Source: Hypholoma sublateritium FD-334 SS-4
Lineage: Eukaryota; Basidiomycota; Agaricomycetes; Agaricales; Strophariaceae
DNA length: 45,829 bases
Assembly (NCBI GenBank): GCA_000827495.1
Contig: KN817606.1
Location: 100,258-146,086 of the forward strand
Reading direction: 5' to 3'
Both the position numbers and the translations under genes were made by a program. Below are positions 1 through 10,708 of the stretch, one piece after another. Under the pieces are notes generated by a model. It was not told the DNA's origin and searched no databases. It was given only the letters and a program-made list of their open reading frames with translations. Positions within the stretch are counted from its first letter, which is position 1; each line of letters starts with the position of its first letter.

Positions 1-231
1 GGTTGACGGAAAGGGAAAAGTTTTCGTCACCCACGCCTGCTGTTACATAGACATTCTTCTGGTCACACTCGTATCTCGTGATCTCAGAATTTCAAGCTCC
101 CCAGTACACTTGGCCGGGCCGAACATGGTGAGCTAGTACAGGGTCATGTGGTATGGGGGCGGTCTTGACGACAATGGAACTGAGGAGAATGACAGCCAAG
201 GAGATGATATGGATGGGGTACATATTGTATG

Positions 232-471
232 TTAGATTCCTTTGCCGAAATTAGCAAGACCCAAGAAGAAAATAAAGTGAAATAGGACGAACGGAAAATT
301 CTTCTGATGACCAGCACCAGTGAAACTGAATGTGGGGAGATCCTGCTCTGGAGAATAGAAGTGCGTCCAAAGGGTTTCTATAGGCGGATTGGAATAGGTG
401 GGAAAAGGTGGTAATGTAATTGTAATGTGATCGCCGCTGTCAGTGATTGACACGAACAATGTTTGGGCCAA
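232..471 (-). other. exon-like open reading frame, unrecognised
   Basis: About 79 codons are open on the minus strand with no ATG at the beginning; the first codon is TTG. The frame is preceded by an acceptor-like AG around 472-485. The first 55 residues look protein-like (they include TDSGDHITITLPPF) and the last 20 are hydrophobic. It could be an internal or terminal exon of a gene running off the left edge, or a chance frame. No family was recognised and no clear donor was found. Confidence 0.2.
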
Positions 472-985
472 GATCTACTGTTTCAGTGATACTCCTTCCG
501 CTTGTTCTCCTTATTTTCAGCAGCTCACTGATTACATTCATGGAATAATTTGTGGGTGAGGCCGTTGCTACATATGGTGTGATCGAGTCCTTTGAATATG
601 TTGCGGCGGGATGGCCTACCAGGAAAACCGCGTGGATACGTTGTAGTAGTGGGATCTGGTCCGAGCTGGCCGAGCGACGATTAGATTAGATTGCATTCGT
701 AGCACAGCCTGTCCGCATGTAGACGCACGCGCGCTGTGACGAACACATCGCCTTCGTGTGCATCCCTGGCCGCGCGCCTGCTCGACGCGCCTCCGAGCCT
801 CGCCAGACCCCAGCTGCTAGTGTCGGCCTGATTGGCCTACTCCAACGTGTAGATATTTGGTGAGTACCAAAAATAAACTCTTTGATATTGGACTAACCTC
901 TTACTGTATTTCATCACTCGATCACAGCTCAGAGTCAACTTTCAGAGATGTAGAGGACCTACATGATGATCTGATGTCAAAATTA
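472..985. other. non-coding stretch, no gene seen
   Basis: Mixed-composition DNA, becoming GC-rich after about 720. I see no gene, RNA gene or clear repeat boundary here. A donor-like GTGAGTACC lies at about 858-868 but connects to nothing I can identify. Confidence 0.4.
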
Positions 986-989
986 TATT

Positions 990-1680
990 ACCACTCCATT
1001 TCTCCCGTCGGCGCCCCGCCAGCGCCAATCGCAGCGCTCCGCAGCCCATTCAGTGAATCGAGTTCCTGCAGATTCGCCGCGCGCAGGCTACACAATGAGC
1101 GCACGCTCCGCAGTTGTTTCGCACACAATCAAATAGCCTGCGGTGAACTCGCCACGACAGAGTATCTACTCCGCCGTGCTCTATTCTCTGTCTGTCCATC
1201 GACGCCCACACTGCCTGCAGTCTTGAGTGCACGCGTATATCCTGAAGGTAGTGCTCCGGTTCGCTTCCCGATCGCCCCTTATCTGATGCCTGATTCAGTG
1301 TCTGCTCCCGGCCTATCTGCGACCCACATCCCCACCCATCCGCCGTCCATAGATCTATCCATCGCCGACTTTCTAGCCCAGGACAGGCTACGCAGGCTGC
1401 ACCTCTGTTAATTCAAATCGCATCCGTATCCGCCGCTATGTCCGATCGCGCTGCGCGGCGGTACGCAAGCGTGGTTTTTAAACGGTATAAACCCTGCGTC
1501 GATCTGCGCTGGTGCGCTGGTGCGCCCCGCGCGTGTTCCCCAGTACGACATCTATTTATCCGTGCATAACGCGCCACTCATCGCTGCCGCCTGGACAAGG
1601 CTAGGTAATCCTCCACCAGACGTACCACTCGACGTGCCGTCGCACGCGTGGGTACGCTGTGGTACGCGCAGACACACCGT
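990..1680 (+). repeat. GC-rich repeat unit, type C, head missing
   Basis: A C-rich segment that aligns by eye, inverted, with 34305-34930. It also aligns in direct orientation with about 10830-11340. Shared landmarks in order are GCGCACGCTCCGCAGTTGTT-like, TCTGTCTGTCCATC, GCAGGCTGTACC-like, TCCGTATCCGCCGCTATG-like and GTGTTCCCCAGTAC. The frames across it are not conserved between copies, so I do not call a gene. The usual CTAAAAATA head is absent on the left. Confidence 0.6.
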
Positions 1681-1705
1681 TTATCTGCACACAACCTCGA
1701 AGAAC

Positions 1706-2170
1706 CTACCAGATGGGCCTATTCTTTTTATATTTTACCGCCTCAAACAAACCTTCGTGCCGGCGTTTGGCGAGGAACTGGAGTAAGTCGAGCAACGCGT
1801 CTTCTTTGACCCAGTTGTGGTCCTCAGCGGGAGGTGGGCCACGACTATCTTTCCGCAATTTTACTGAGTGGTTGATGACCTGGAAAGATCTCCTCGTTCG
1901 AACCCGTCGATTTGATTGGCTTTGCTTCACTCACCCATTCCACTCTAATTTAGGGGGCATCCATGTTAAACAGCGCCCTCTCCGCAGCGTTGGAGTTCGC
2001 GAAATGCCGCAGCGCCTTTTCATTCCACGCGCTTTCAGGCTGCATCTGCTCGCAGTCGGCCTTGTACCCGGCGGAGTCGAGCTCGAAGACAACCATGATA
2101 ATTCTCTCGATGACGTGGCTGTGATCCTCTTCCTCCTTCTCATCTCCTTTAAATTTATCGCTTGCAGCAC
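1706..2170 (-). pseudogene. decayed two-exon gene fragment, copy 1
   Basis: Copy 1 of a small gene found three times in this window. On the minus strand an upstream exon contains residues such as FELDSAGYKADCEQ and ALFNM and ends in VEW. It is followed by a 55-bp intron (1934 to 1880, GTGAGT...CCAG). The second exon reads VINHSVKLRK, then RGPPPAEDHNWVKEDALLDL and LLQFLAK. The upstream exon has an in-frame TAA at 1950-1952, so this copy is broken. It reads away from the paired heads at 2226-2252. The family was not recognised. The other copies are at 22679-22810 and 27267-27521. Confidence 0.6.
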
Positions 2171-2225
2171 TTCGTAGAGCTATGTGATGCTCTTCATTGG
2201 CGTGCTTAAACGATAAATCTACGCG

Positions 2226-3300
2226 CTAAAAATACCCTCGAGCTAAAAATAGCCGGCCCGGACCTCCGCCTTATCTATATCAACGACCCACATCGACACT
2301 CTCCCACATCCACCACCTTTTCCCCGTTCATTTCCGTCCAACGCTCACGACACCACCCATCCGCTCGCCATCCAGCAGCAGCTCTGTCTAGTCCACCCTC
2401 GCAGGCCGCGCGCATTGAAGTCTCCCTCGCATCCGCATCCGCCGTCCCGCCTGCTATCACGCTTCGGCGGAGCGCAAGCGTGCTCTTCAAATCATGCTCG
2501 GCCTGCGCCGATACGACTACCATGTGCCTGCCGATGCCCTTCCCCTCTCTCGCAACACAAACTTCGCACCTCGCAGATCTCTCACTTCGCAAATCGACGG
2601 CCGCTTCGCGCCTCTGCCCGGGTAGCGTCAGGTCCTTGCCATTACAGCTCCGCAGGGCCCAGCGCCGGGGTGCAGACCCCTTGCACGCGCGGGTGCGCCC
2701 TGCTGTAGCGTTGTTGGTCGATCTGGACCTGTCCCCGCGGTGCGGAGGAGAGTATGCCGCCAGTGCACGCCCGCGTCCTGGGAACCGCTTGTACCACGTT
2801 CGTGCCTCGTTTTGATACCCAGCTCCTTTTCCCACCTTCGTACAGATTTTACACTCACTCCCATCCTCCTCTAATCCTTCGCCAGAGCTCCACGAAGCGT
2901 GCAGCGCAACCGCCCGCGCATCGTCTACATCCCCCGCCTGCGTACATCGCACAGAACCCAAAGGGAAGCACGCGCGGCCGCCATAAGGTGCTTTCCTCCC
3001 GGTACGCATCGGGTGCGGGCTTACATATATGAGACTGCGCCGTGCGCCCCGGTATGGTGACCATTTATAATCCCGCCGCGCCGTGGCAAGAGCCAAGACA
3101 CATCCCTTCTTAAAGTGTGCCATTCCACGCGTACGTGTATTCCAATCCATCAGTGTGCGCCGTTGACCTCGCGTGGACGGGGTACGCGTGCGTGCGTGCG
3201 TACCTCCCACCCACTTTCTTGCGCACCGCTTTTCTTTTGCAACCTTACTCTGCGCCCGCATGCGCTCGACGAGCATCATGCATTATGCAACGTGCCGAGT
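2226..3300 (+). repeat. GC-rich repeat unit with doubled head motif
   Basis: The unit starts with two head motifs, CTAAAAATAC at 2226-2235 and CTAAAAATAG at 2243-2252, followed by a CCGGCCCGGACC-like block. The body is C-rich, with CATCCGCATCCGCC-type runs. Many long frames overlap on both strands, as expected from GC-rich DNA with few stop codons, and I support none as a gene. The right boundary near 3300 is approximate. From there to 3612 the DNA is AT-richer, with no feature seen. Confidence 0.55.
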
Positions 3301-3612
3301 GCTGAAGCATAGTTTTGAGTCCAAGACTCCAATCAGCGTATGTACTTGGAGCCGTACAACATTTTTTTCCCTACGGTAAATGCAGCTTATATGTAAATTA
3401 TACAGAGACAAGAGCGCTTCTGGTATTGCAACGAAGCTGGTCGATATTAATAAGTATCATAATTCCTGATCGAAATCTTTTATTTACTCAGTGGCGCTTG
3501 GATTTATCAGGTTCTGATTTTTACCCTTGTCGTGGGCTGGCAGAACTTCACTTACTAAATTTCTCCGGGTCGTGTAGCTGTCTCTCCGGCGTAGAGGTGA
3601 GAGCAGGACTCC

Positions 3613-5525
3613 CTAAAAATAGCCGGACCGGGCCTACTCGGCTCCTGTCCCCTGCTTCCATGCCTTTTACATCCACACTCCCACCAGCATCCCCAGCCCG
3701 CACTTCCCGCCCATCCAACTACACAGACCCGCATCGAGACCCACACCCCTCGTCAATCCAATCCCCCGCCTGCTCCTCGCCCCGCAAGTCCATCGCTGGC
3801 ACGCGTCTCTGCGAGTGTGTACCGGGCACGGGCCCCGCCCGCGCCCACGCCTTGCAGCTATAGCGGCATTCGAAAGCTGGCTTGCGGGGCCCTCTACACA
3901 GGTGCCTCCGTCTTCTACTCCATGCAGCGCTGCCGCTGCCCATCCATCGAACCGCCCCCGCCCCATCGATGGCCTGCTGGCCAGCGCATCCATCGCCCGC
4001 CCATCCACCTACCTCTTTCCTCCCATCCCATTGGGAATTCCCTCACGTTCTCACCGGCCATCGCATACGATCGTGGGCCCCTGCGGAGTGCACGTGTACA
4101 TGCGAGCACCCACGAACGCTTGGCTTTTGTAGATCTGCCCTGGAACGACAACCGCACGTTGTGCCGTGCTTCCCTAACCCCGCGCCGATTCCCGCCATCG
4201 CTCGCAATCCGCTCGCCCAGGAGCCGCAGGCTGTATTCGGCGTGGTTATTATCGCATCCGCGTCCGCCCCTGCCGCGTACGCCGAGCAAGGGCGGAGCGC
4301 ATGCTTCCGAAACCCGTCAATTTTTGCCTGTGTCATTCACTGGAGCGCCGTGCGTGTTCTCCAGCACCGCGCCCTGCATCCCGCAGCTCGTGCCCCGGCT
4401 CAAGCGCATAGATCGGCTGCGTTGCCATATACCATCCCCCGCTCTGATCCCCCATCTCTCGCTGACCGCTCGCTCAGGCGTCACAGGCTGTCCGACAAGA
4501 TTGCCTTCACATTCGTGTCCGCCCCTGCCGCGCACACAGCGCAAGGGCGGAGCACATGCGTGGCTGGGTCGAATCTACTCCAGCCTGTATCATTCCCTGC
4601 TGCGACATTCCCTGGCGCTGTGCGTGTTCTTCAGCACCGCGTTCATGCACCCGTCAGTTCGCTGATGCACATACTCCAGTTCATCACTGCTGACTCCATC
4701 CGTAGGTCTACAGCATGCGCCGCCGCAAGCGCCTCCACGGACGGCGCTATGATCACGAGCCTGCGGAGCGTCAGCGCGCGTGCCTGTAATCAGCCGCCTG
4801 CAGCCGCCCGTTCTCCTTCGCGGACCACTGACTCGCTTCTGTATACCTAAATGCAACCTAAATGCCTCGCCGTCTCTTCTGTCCGGCATCCTATCATACC
4901 CGGACCGGCCCTGGTCCTCCAATCGGCCGTACCCGAATTCCAACTGCTGCACTCAACTCCGCCTCGTCCCACACACAATAATACCACCAATGCACACTCT
5001 CGTCACGCCTCCAATGTCCACGTCCATTGTCCGCATCCTCAGCCCGCCCATGGCCGCCGAGGTTGCGCCAGTTCTGCCGCCGACTCGGACGGCCGTCACC
5101 ATAAAGCTCTGCGATCCCCCTCCCCCCCGGGAACACCCGTCTCCCGGTCCCAGCATAGCGCTCCTCGTTCCCGTCAGCTACACACCCCAGAATATTCAAA
5201 GCATCATCGGATTCCGTGCACCGCCTGCACACAGCCCATACGTATCCCGCACCGCCCACTGCGTGCGCCCCGCACCGGGCATGATCAAAGCCGGCCGCGC
5301 TGGGCGCGATCTGTTTCGCGCTGCGAAGGTCCGCTCCGCGGGCGGGTACAGGTGCGTCATCCTCCAGCTCTGGCTCATATTTCCCCGTGAATCGCATCGC
5401 GCGTCGCATATGTATGTTCATTGGTACGCGCCGTCACCAGGCGCGAACGTGCTCCAGCGTGCGGGGCGCATGCGTGCGCGCGTGGCTACCTAGTGGCCGC
5501 GTGCTCGCGCAACGCTGATACATAT
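3613..5525 (+). repeat. GC-rich repeat unit, type A
   Basis: The head CTAAAAATAG at 3613-3622 is followed by CCGGACCGGGCC. From about 3860 to 5525 the unit matches the reverse complement of 29700-30815, with landmarks GCTGGCTTGCGGGG, CGAACCGCCCCCGCC, CCCATTGGGAATT and GTAGATCTGCCCTGGAACG. Its distal end (GCGTGCGGGGCGCATGCGTG, then CTACCTAG) also matches at 30010-30085. No conserved reading frame was seen. It lies directly beside the 144-codon gene, as its partner does. Confidence 0.65.
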
Positions 5526-5745
5526 AATTTAAAATACCGTGACACCATCCAGCAGTACATCTTTATAACATTGGAGTAGTGCTACACAATACAGAACATT
5601 GCAGTAGCGAACAGAGAATAAGAGATGACGGAGAGGGAAAAACGATAATACGACAGTAAGCAGGGATAATCAGACAGCGAAGGGATAGATGGCTAAAGAT
5701 AGATAATCCGAGCGGACGACCATTACTCCAGTGGTGGCCGCACAT

Positions 5746-5807
5746 CTACGTAAAACATAACATTAATTAAAAGCAAACCAAAACAGACAAATCGCAAGGG
5801 AGCTTAC
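5746..5807 (-). other. 62-bp intron just after the stop codon
   Basis: On the minus strand CAG|GTAAGC opens at 5807 and TTTTACGTAG closes at 5746. The intron begins 9 nt after the stop codon of the 144-codon gene. The paralogue has an intron of identical length at 29371-29432, which supports real splicing. As modelled it lies in the 3' UTR. Confidence 0.6.
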
Positions 5808-5816
5808 CTGTTCGCA

Positions 5817-6251
5817 TCACTGGATCTTGGGGTACCATCTCGGAGACTCCACAACGCCATAGGGTAGTAATGTTTCTCTGAGTTTCTTGACGCTCTCCAG
5901 GGGGGGCATGCATCCGGGAGTACCAATAGTAAGGAACCAGCAAGATACGGTGGAAGTCTGCACAGAACCAGGGTGACACTTTTTCCCTCCCTCCATCCTG
6001 TCGCACAGCCCTATCAAGTGAGCTACGATTGTGGCGCGGTAGTAACGTTTTGCCTCCTCTTTGAGCTCCGGGTCGAACGTGGCAATGTCCAAATCAACAC
6101 AAAAACGATATTCAAACCATTCGTCAGGGAGCGGAAATCCGTACACGAGGCTCTTCCTATTCAAGCGTCGACGAGCTTCCATGTTATCAGGTGCGCGAAG
6201 TCCCACGTATGGAGGAGGTGGCAGAGATTTGTCGTCAATTAGCACTATCAT
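5817..6251 (-). CDS. conserved hypothetical protein, 144 codons (copy 1)
   Basis: A single uninterrupted frame from ATG at 6251-6249 to TGA. Its paralogue at 28924-29361 differs by 18 substitutions and one extra codon after the start; the last 27 residues are identical. Visible features are a short N-terminal MIVLIDDKSLPPPP, a middle rich in charge and aromatics (PDEWFEYRF; TFDPELKEEAK), then AHLIGLCDRM, and a C-terminus ending ESPRWYPKIQ. There is no signal peptide or membrane segment, and I do not recognise a family. A CACGTG at 6381-6386 is conserved upstream in both copies, and a 62-bp intron follows the stop. Protein-level conservation favours a functional or recently functional gene. 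A second, ATG-less frame is also open in its last part. Confidence 0.65.
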   Translation of the reverse strand: MIVLIDDKSLPPPPYVGLRAPDNMEARRRLNRKSLVYGFPLPDEWFEYRFCVDLDIATFDPELKEEAKRYYRATIVAHLIGLCDRMEGGKKCHPGSVQTSTVSCWFLTIGTPGCMPPLESVKKLRETLLPYGVVESPRWYPKIQ

Positions 6252-6380
6252 TGCAAGAGTCCAGTCAGAGTATTTGTGCCGGAATTTTCAATGGAGCGTA
6301 TGCGAGTTGAGTGGCGGGCGGAAAGGTGACAGCTCACAAGCGTCGGAAATCTGCTGATTTATAGCCATTTCGAACTGCAT

Positions 6381-6386
6381 CACGTG
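6381..6386 (-). promoter_or_regulatory. E-box-like CACGTG upstream of copy 1
   Basis: CACGTG lies about 130 bp upstream of the ATG of the 144-codon gene. The same hexamer, in the context CCACGTGATGC, lies about 121 bp upstream of the paralogue. bHLH factors are known to bind such sites; use here is inferred from position and conservation only. Confidence 0.35.
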
Positions 6387-6447
6387 GCTTTTCTCAGTAA
6401 GGAATGCAATTCTCTCACGCTCAGTTTTGGTATCAAGTGTCGGTTAT

Positions 6448-7120
6448 ACACCTCTTAAGAAAATCTTGCATTTGTGTTTTCTCCTGCTATAGCACCATTT
6501 TGCCTTGAAACAGCAATATTATACCTGAGGTAGTTCGAGTTCGAGTTCGAACAAATTTTTACATTTCTCGTTGATGTTCCTCATCAAACATTGCTAAGCT
6601 TCGTACAATGTTATCATTACTTGCCCTGTGAATCCTCCGACCTATTACCCTTCGTATTGCTCCATACAGATGCATTGGCCATATATGTGTCGTTTATAAT
6701 TTTCAAGCAGACATATCCTACTCGGTATAGTTAACACTACCTTGACCTTATTTGGGTATATACATATGTTTGGGCTGAGTGGCAATGTTGCGCCTGGTAA
6801 CGAGGCCTTGACCGAGTTTCTTTCCGTGGCTCCCGATTCTATTTTCCATCAAAAGCGGTGATAATTAGGCCCGCATGTGCCATGTGTCTGGTCTCCTACA
6901 GCAGTCAACATGTGCGATAATACTAGCCGTTGGCGCTCATTTGGAATATCATACTTCTTCAGGAACGAGGCTATTAATACTCGGCGTGGAATCACATCAA
7001 CGCGGGTTGTGTCGTGTTTCTGTGATGCCTAAATTTTGTGCGTCCATTGTTCTATAGCTTTGACGTCAGAAAACAAGCCATATTAGTATATCTTTGCTCT
7101 ATTATCACACCTTAGACAAG
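6448..7120. other. AT-rich spacer, no gene seen
   Basis: Left of 6447 the sequence is duplicated near 28750; from here on it is not. The only simple feature is three tandem GTTCGA hexamers at 6533-6550. A 60-codon frame at 6875-7057 has no supporting feature and I do not call it. Confidence 0.45.
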
Positions 7121-7128
7121 ATATAAGA
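7121..7128 (+). promoter_or_regulatory. TATA-like element for the 451-codon gene
   Basis: ATATAAGA at 7121-7128 lies 59 bp upstream of the ATG at 7180, a plausible distance for a fungal core promoter. Assigned by position only. Confidence 0.35.
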
Positions 7129-7179
7129 TGCCATATTGTAGCAACCGTCTTCATCCCGATTTCCTCGACTAAATTTCCC

Positions 7180-8535
7180 ATGTCTCTCCCCCCTCAAATT
7201 GGTACATTCCGGTCTGGAGTCAACATCCAACAGGCTCTGAGTGCTGCATTTTCTCCCAGTCTCAACCCCCGTGGCCTGGAAGCTAACTTCACACCAGCCT
7301 GGATTGCCACCCTTGGAGATGCCATCTCATTCTCGCATCGTTTGTCGGTTGCAACAGAGCCATATCTTTCAATTCCGGGACAAGAAATGCACCGGCTGCA
7401 AATGGCCACAAAGCACAGACAGCTTCTAGAACGAAGACAAGAGCTAGATCACCAGATCAAACGAGAGGAAGAAATGGCTCGAGAGCCCACTCAAGTACCG
7501 GCTAAAAACATCCGAAAATCAATTAGAGTCCAGCAAGCCATGGTAGTTGAAAAGCAAGCTAGAGCCGCAGAGATGAGCATCATTGACGATGTAACCAATG
7601 AGTTACAAGTAAAAATCTATAATTTAAACAAACGTAATGGACCGGACGAATCTGAAGGTAATGGACCGGATGAACCTGATTACGGTGAGCAATTCAATCA
7701 CATTGCCAGCAGTTTCAATGATGCTGACAATTTCTATTTTACAGGTGACTTCTCATTTGAGACTTCGACAGTGGCTGACGACGATGCCCAAGACTCAAAA
7801 CCAGATGTCTCCATTGCGCATATTGTCGGAGGCTATATAGATGAGCCTACTCTGGAATACGTTAATGAAACATGTCCCGACATTGACCACGAAGATATTC
7901 AAGGACTTGAAAGAGCGTTGTTCAGACTCCAAACTCAGCGCAGGGTGCGAGCAGGGATCAAAACTGTGCACCGATGTGCAGTACTTATCGGAGAATTCAA
8001 GTCCGTAATTCCCTCTCGTTCTAAAATCGAACTCCTTGAGGCAGAGTCAACAAATATGTTGGTCGACATGGACTTGAGTAAACCGGAAGCAGAAATGAAT
8101 AAACTTCACGAAGACTGGACACATCCATCGGAGATTGGTATCTCTCGGGCGGTCGATGATTTAATGTATTATTTGGCTGCATATTTCTTCGTCCATCCCC
8201 TCAGCTTGGAGACCATCGCTTTAGCCAGCTCTGGCCCATTCTGGAAATGGATGACTATCTTCAAGTCTGATACTGTGGAGTACGATTGGTTATCCAAAAG
8301 ACCGATAGCAACTAAGGAGAATCTTCAGCGCAAAGATGCATTTGAACAGCGTTTTTTCGTGTCTGTCACATATCTTTTGGCCTCCCCAGAATCAGACGAG
8401 CAAATTAATCTCATGGCTCGCGAAATGGCTAGAATTGCAAGTCAGTGCGACAAAACACTTCCAATTCTGCCGACGGACCTCAATTTCGAATTAATTCCAG
8501 ACGGTCCACGTCAGTGTGTTACCGGCTGCATGTAA
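7180..8535 (+). CDS. orphan hypothetical protein, 451 aa, intronless
   Basis: An uninterrupted 451-codon frame from ATG (context TTTCCCATGTC) to TAA, in a moderate-GC island. I recognise no family or catalytic motif. Residues about 70-150 are strongly charged and probably helical or coiled-coil (RQLLERRQELDHQIKREEEM). Residues 153-165 contain two copies of NGPDE, and about 155-215 is acidic. The C-terminal half looks globular and alternates helical and hydrophobic stretches. There is no signal peptide or membrane helix. The gene lies in the part of the left arm that has no counterpart in the inverted arm at 28-35 kb, so it was inserted there or lost from the other arm. The length of the frame outside the GC-rich repeats makes a chance ORF unlikely. 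Confidence 0.65.
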   Translation: MSLPPQIGTFRSGVNIQQALSAAFSPSLNPRGLEANFTPAWIATLGDAISFSHRLSVATEPYLSIPGQEMHRLQMATKHRQLLERRQELDHQIKREEEMAREPTQVPAKNIRKSIRVQQAMVVEKQARAAEMSIIDDVTNELQVKIYNLNKRNGPDESEGNGPDEPDYGEQFNHIASSFNDADNFYFTGDFSFETSTVADDDAQDSKPDVSIAHIVGGYIDEPTLEYVNETCPDIDHEDIQGLERALFRLQTQRRVRAGIKTVHRCAVLIGEFKSVIPSRSKIELLEAESTNMLVDMDLSKPEAEMNKLHEDWTHPSEIGISRAVDDLMYYLAAYFFVHPLSLETIALASSGPFWKWMTIFKSDTVEYDWLSKRPIATKENLQRKDAFEQRFFVSVTYLLASPESDEQINLMAREMARIASQCDKTLPILPTDLNFELIPDGPRQCVTGCM

Positions 8536-8831
8536 TATTGCTGATGTTGGGCTCGGTGCATATTCTGTATGCTGACGGTACCAACACTTCTTTCCATTAA
8601 CCAACAAGCCCTCGTTCTGACAGAGACTCGAATTTCTTCGTCTGTGTTTGTAGTCTGGACTCCATGTGAACATATTAGTAGATTGTAAACCATAAATAAA
8701 TTGCCCCGTAATAGTGAAATTTTCGGAAATATTACCGATTTTAATGAGCGATTGTAGGACGGCTAGTACGACACGACGGATTTCGCTTTCAAATTTCTGT
8801 TTGTCATTGAGGCCGACAGCCGACTGCAATC
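8491..8831 (-). other. exon-like open frame overlapping the 3' end of the orphan gene
   Basis: About 113 codons are open on the minus strand, directly after an acceptor-like AACCTTCAG ending at 8832. The beginning looks protein-like (DKQKFESEIRRVVLAVL). It has no ATG start and no identified 5' exon, and its 3' end overlaps the opposite gene by 45 bp. It could be the last exon of a convergent gene or gene remnant, or chance. Confidence 0.2.
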
Positions 8832-9204
8832 CTGAAGGTTATACGGAGCTGTTTTGCGAAAGAATCATGTAAAAGCAGACGATAGCAGAAGTTCCAAGTA
8901 GATAGCTGAGGGTTTATACACGGTTTTGAGCCCAACCATATGGTCGTTGTTCCGTGGTACATATGTAGTATGTATTTTCTTACAATGATGCAGTTCATAT
9001 ATACATTATACAAGTACGAGAACCTCTCCAGTGGACCGGTATTACGACGACGCCGGTCAATATTAGTAAGTATATAGTTTTTACCCTTTGTGGACCCTGG
9101 CCCGGAACCTCACTTTCCAGATTTATGTTCATGTAGGTGCCTCGCTGGCTGGAATCAAGACGAGGGAGGGTCGCCTGCTTTTTTCCTCGGCTGCATACTC
9201 GCTT
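8832..9204. other. AT-rich spacer, no gene seen
   Basis: Low-GC sequence with several TATA-like runs. I find no frame with an ATG and no repeat similarity here. Confidence 0.4.
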
Positions 9205-9880
9205 GTACTAGCCGGACCGGGCCTCTGTCCAGTTAGCTCGTGCCCCGTGCTACCCCTTATAATCTCCCACCACCGTCCACGGTCCCCGGCCCGCACATAT
9301 CGCCTATCCATCTACACCGGACCCACATGGACACCAATGCAGTCACCATCACCCCCCACACCTTGGCCATGCTTCTCGCTCCGCAAGCCCTTATCGATGG
9401 CCTACAGGCCGGTGCATCGCACGCACATCCATCTCCCTCCTTCTTCCCAGCCTATTGTGTACTACCTCACGTCCACACCCTCCATCGCATATGATGGTAC
9501 GCCCCAGTGGACTGCACGTATACAGATCTGCGCCGACACGAAAACCGTGAGCTATACGCTGCGCCCCACGGCCCATAAATCAGCGGTGCCGCCGTATACC
9601 ATCCCCCCGCTCTGATCCCCACAGAACTCTCCTCTCGGGCGCCGTAGGCTGTATCTGCTGTCACTTATATCGCATTCACACCCGCCCCTGCCGCGTACAC
9701 CTATTCAAGGGCGGGGCGCATGCGCAGAATACCAATCGATCTCAGCCTGCTTCATTCCCTGCTGTGTCATTCCCTGGAGCGCTGCGGGTGTACTTGAGCA
9801 ACGCGCCCTACATTGCGCCAATCCATGTGCTACGTACTCCAGTGAATCACCTCCAGTTCCTTCCGGCAAGATTCAGTCTG
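9205..9880 (+). repeat. GC-rich repeat unit, short type A
   Basis: Begins with a degenerate head (GTACTAGCCGGACCGGGCC at about 9205-9223) and shares type A landmarks with 3613-5525: TCGATGGCCTACAGGCC, CACGTCCACACC-like, and CGCCCCTGCCGCGTACAC followed by an AAGGGCGG run. It is much shorter than its relative, so internal parts are missing. No gene was supported. Confidence 0.5.
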
Positions 9881-9884
9881 CAGC

Positions 9885-10640
9885 ATGTTCCGCCGCAAGC
9901 CTCTGCGCGGACAGGACTATGATTATGATCACGAACCTGCGGGACGCCTGCACGCGTGCCTCGCCGATCCGGCATGCGCCGTCGCAATGCACCTGCTCAA
10001 ACTATCGCTATCTAATCAATCAGATCTCCTACGAGTCGCTGCACGCGCCTCCCTATATCGCGTCTGCTCAGCTGCACGGTGTATCCATGTCCTCGTCCTC
10101 TGCCCCGCCGGAGCATCAGCGCATCAGCTCCACCGCCCACCGCCCACTCATCCGCCACCCACCGCCTGGCCAGCACGGACCACGCACGCCGCACCTCTTC
10201 GTCAGTGTGCACGCCTTACCGAACCTTCTGGCCTTCGGCGACGCGCATGCGTCCTTGGAGCCACGGATGCACATTCCCCGGCCCTATCCGCGTCAAGCGA
10301 CATTCCGCACCTTTTCGAGGTCGTTCGCCTCCCGCAGTGCAGAACAGCTCGAACACCGCAGGCTACGGCGCTCCACATCGCATCCACATCCACATCCGCA
10401 GCTCCCACCTGCGCCGGACGGGGCGTATGCCCTGGACTTGGAATGCGCCGCGCCTGCGGCGTTCTGCCCCGCAGCGCTGCGTCGCTGTTCAACTGCACCA
10501 CACCAACGACGATCTACGCCTGTCGGCACCGCCTCGTCTCTGGACAGTGTGTACAGTCCTTTCGCTCGCCGAATGTTTTAGAGCGTCTAGCACGCCCTCG
10601 CACAAGACGAGGGCGTGCGCACCCCATTCCGCTAGATGAT
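9885..10640 (+). repeat. GC-rich repeat unit, type E
   Basis: Matches the reverse complement of about 27935-28345. Shared landmarks are ATCGCTATCTA followed by CAATC(A/G)GATCT, TGCGCCGGACG-like, AATGCGCCGCGCCTGCGGCG and GCGCTGCGTCGCTG. No head motif is visible on its left, so it may be the distal part of a longer unit starting at 9205. Long overlapping frames are not conserved. Confidence 0.55.
10590..10618 (+). repeat. perfect 11-bp stem hairpin at unit end
   Basis: GCACGCCCTCG and CGAGGGCGTGC form a perfect 11-bp stem around a 7-nt loop (10601-10607). It lies near the distal end of a repeat unit, about 90 bp before the next head, and CTAG follows 13 nt after the stem. Confidence 0.6.
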
Positions 10641-10708
10641 CTTCAGGGTCTTCTGGCGCTGCGGCAGGATGACTGGCTATAAATACTCTCGGCCTCTCCC
10701 GTCGTTCG

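Noticed and set aside
2275..3279. Long minus-strand open frame of 334 codons
   Set aside because: It lies in a C-rich repeat where several frames on both strands are open. Its content is compositional (R, A and G rich), and related units do not conserve it.
3817..4850. Two overlapping plus-strand frames of 282 and 322 codons
   Set aside because: They overlap in different frames, are rich in P, R, S and A, and are not conserved in the inverted partner at 29700-30815.
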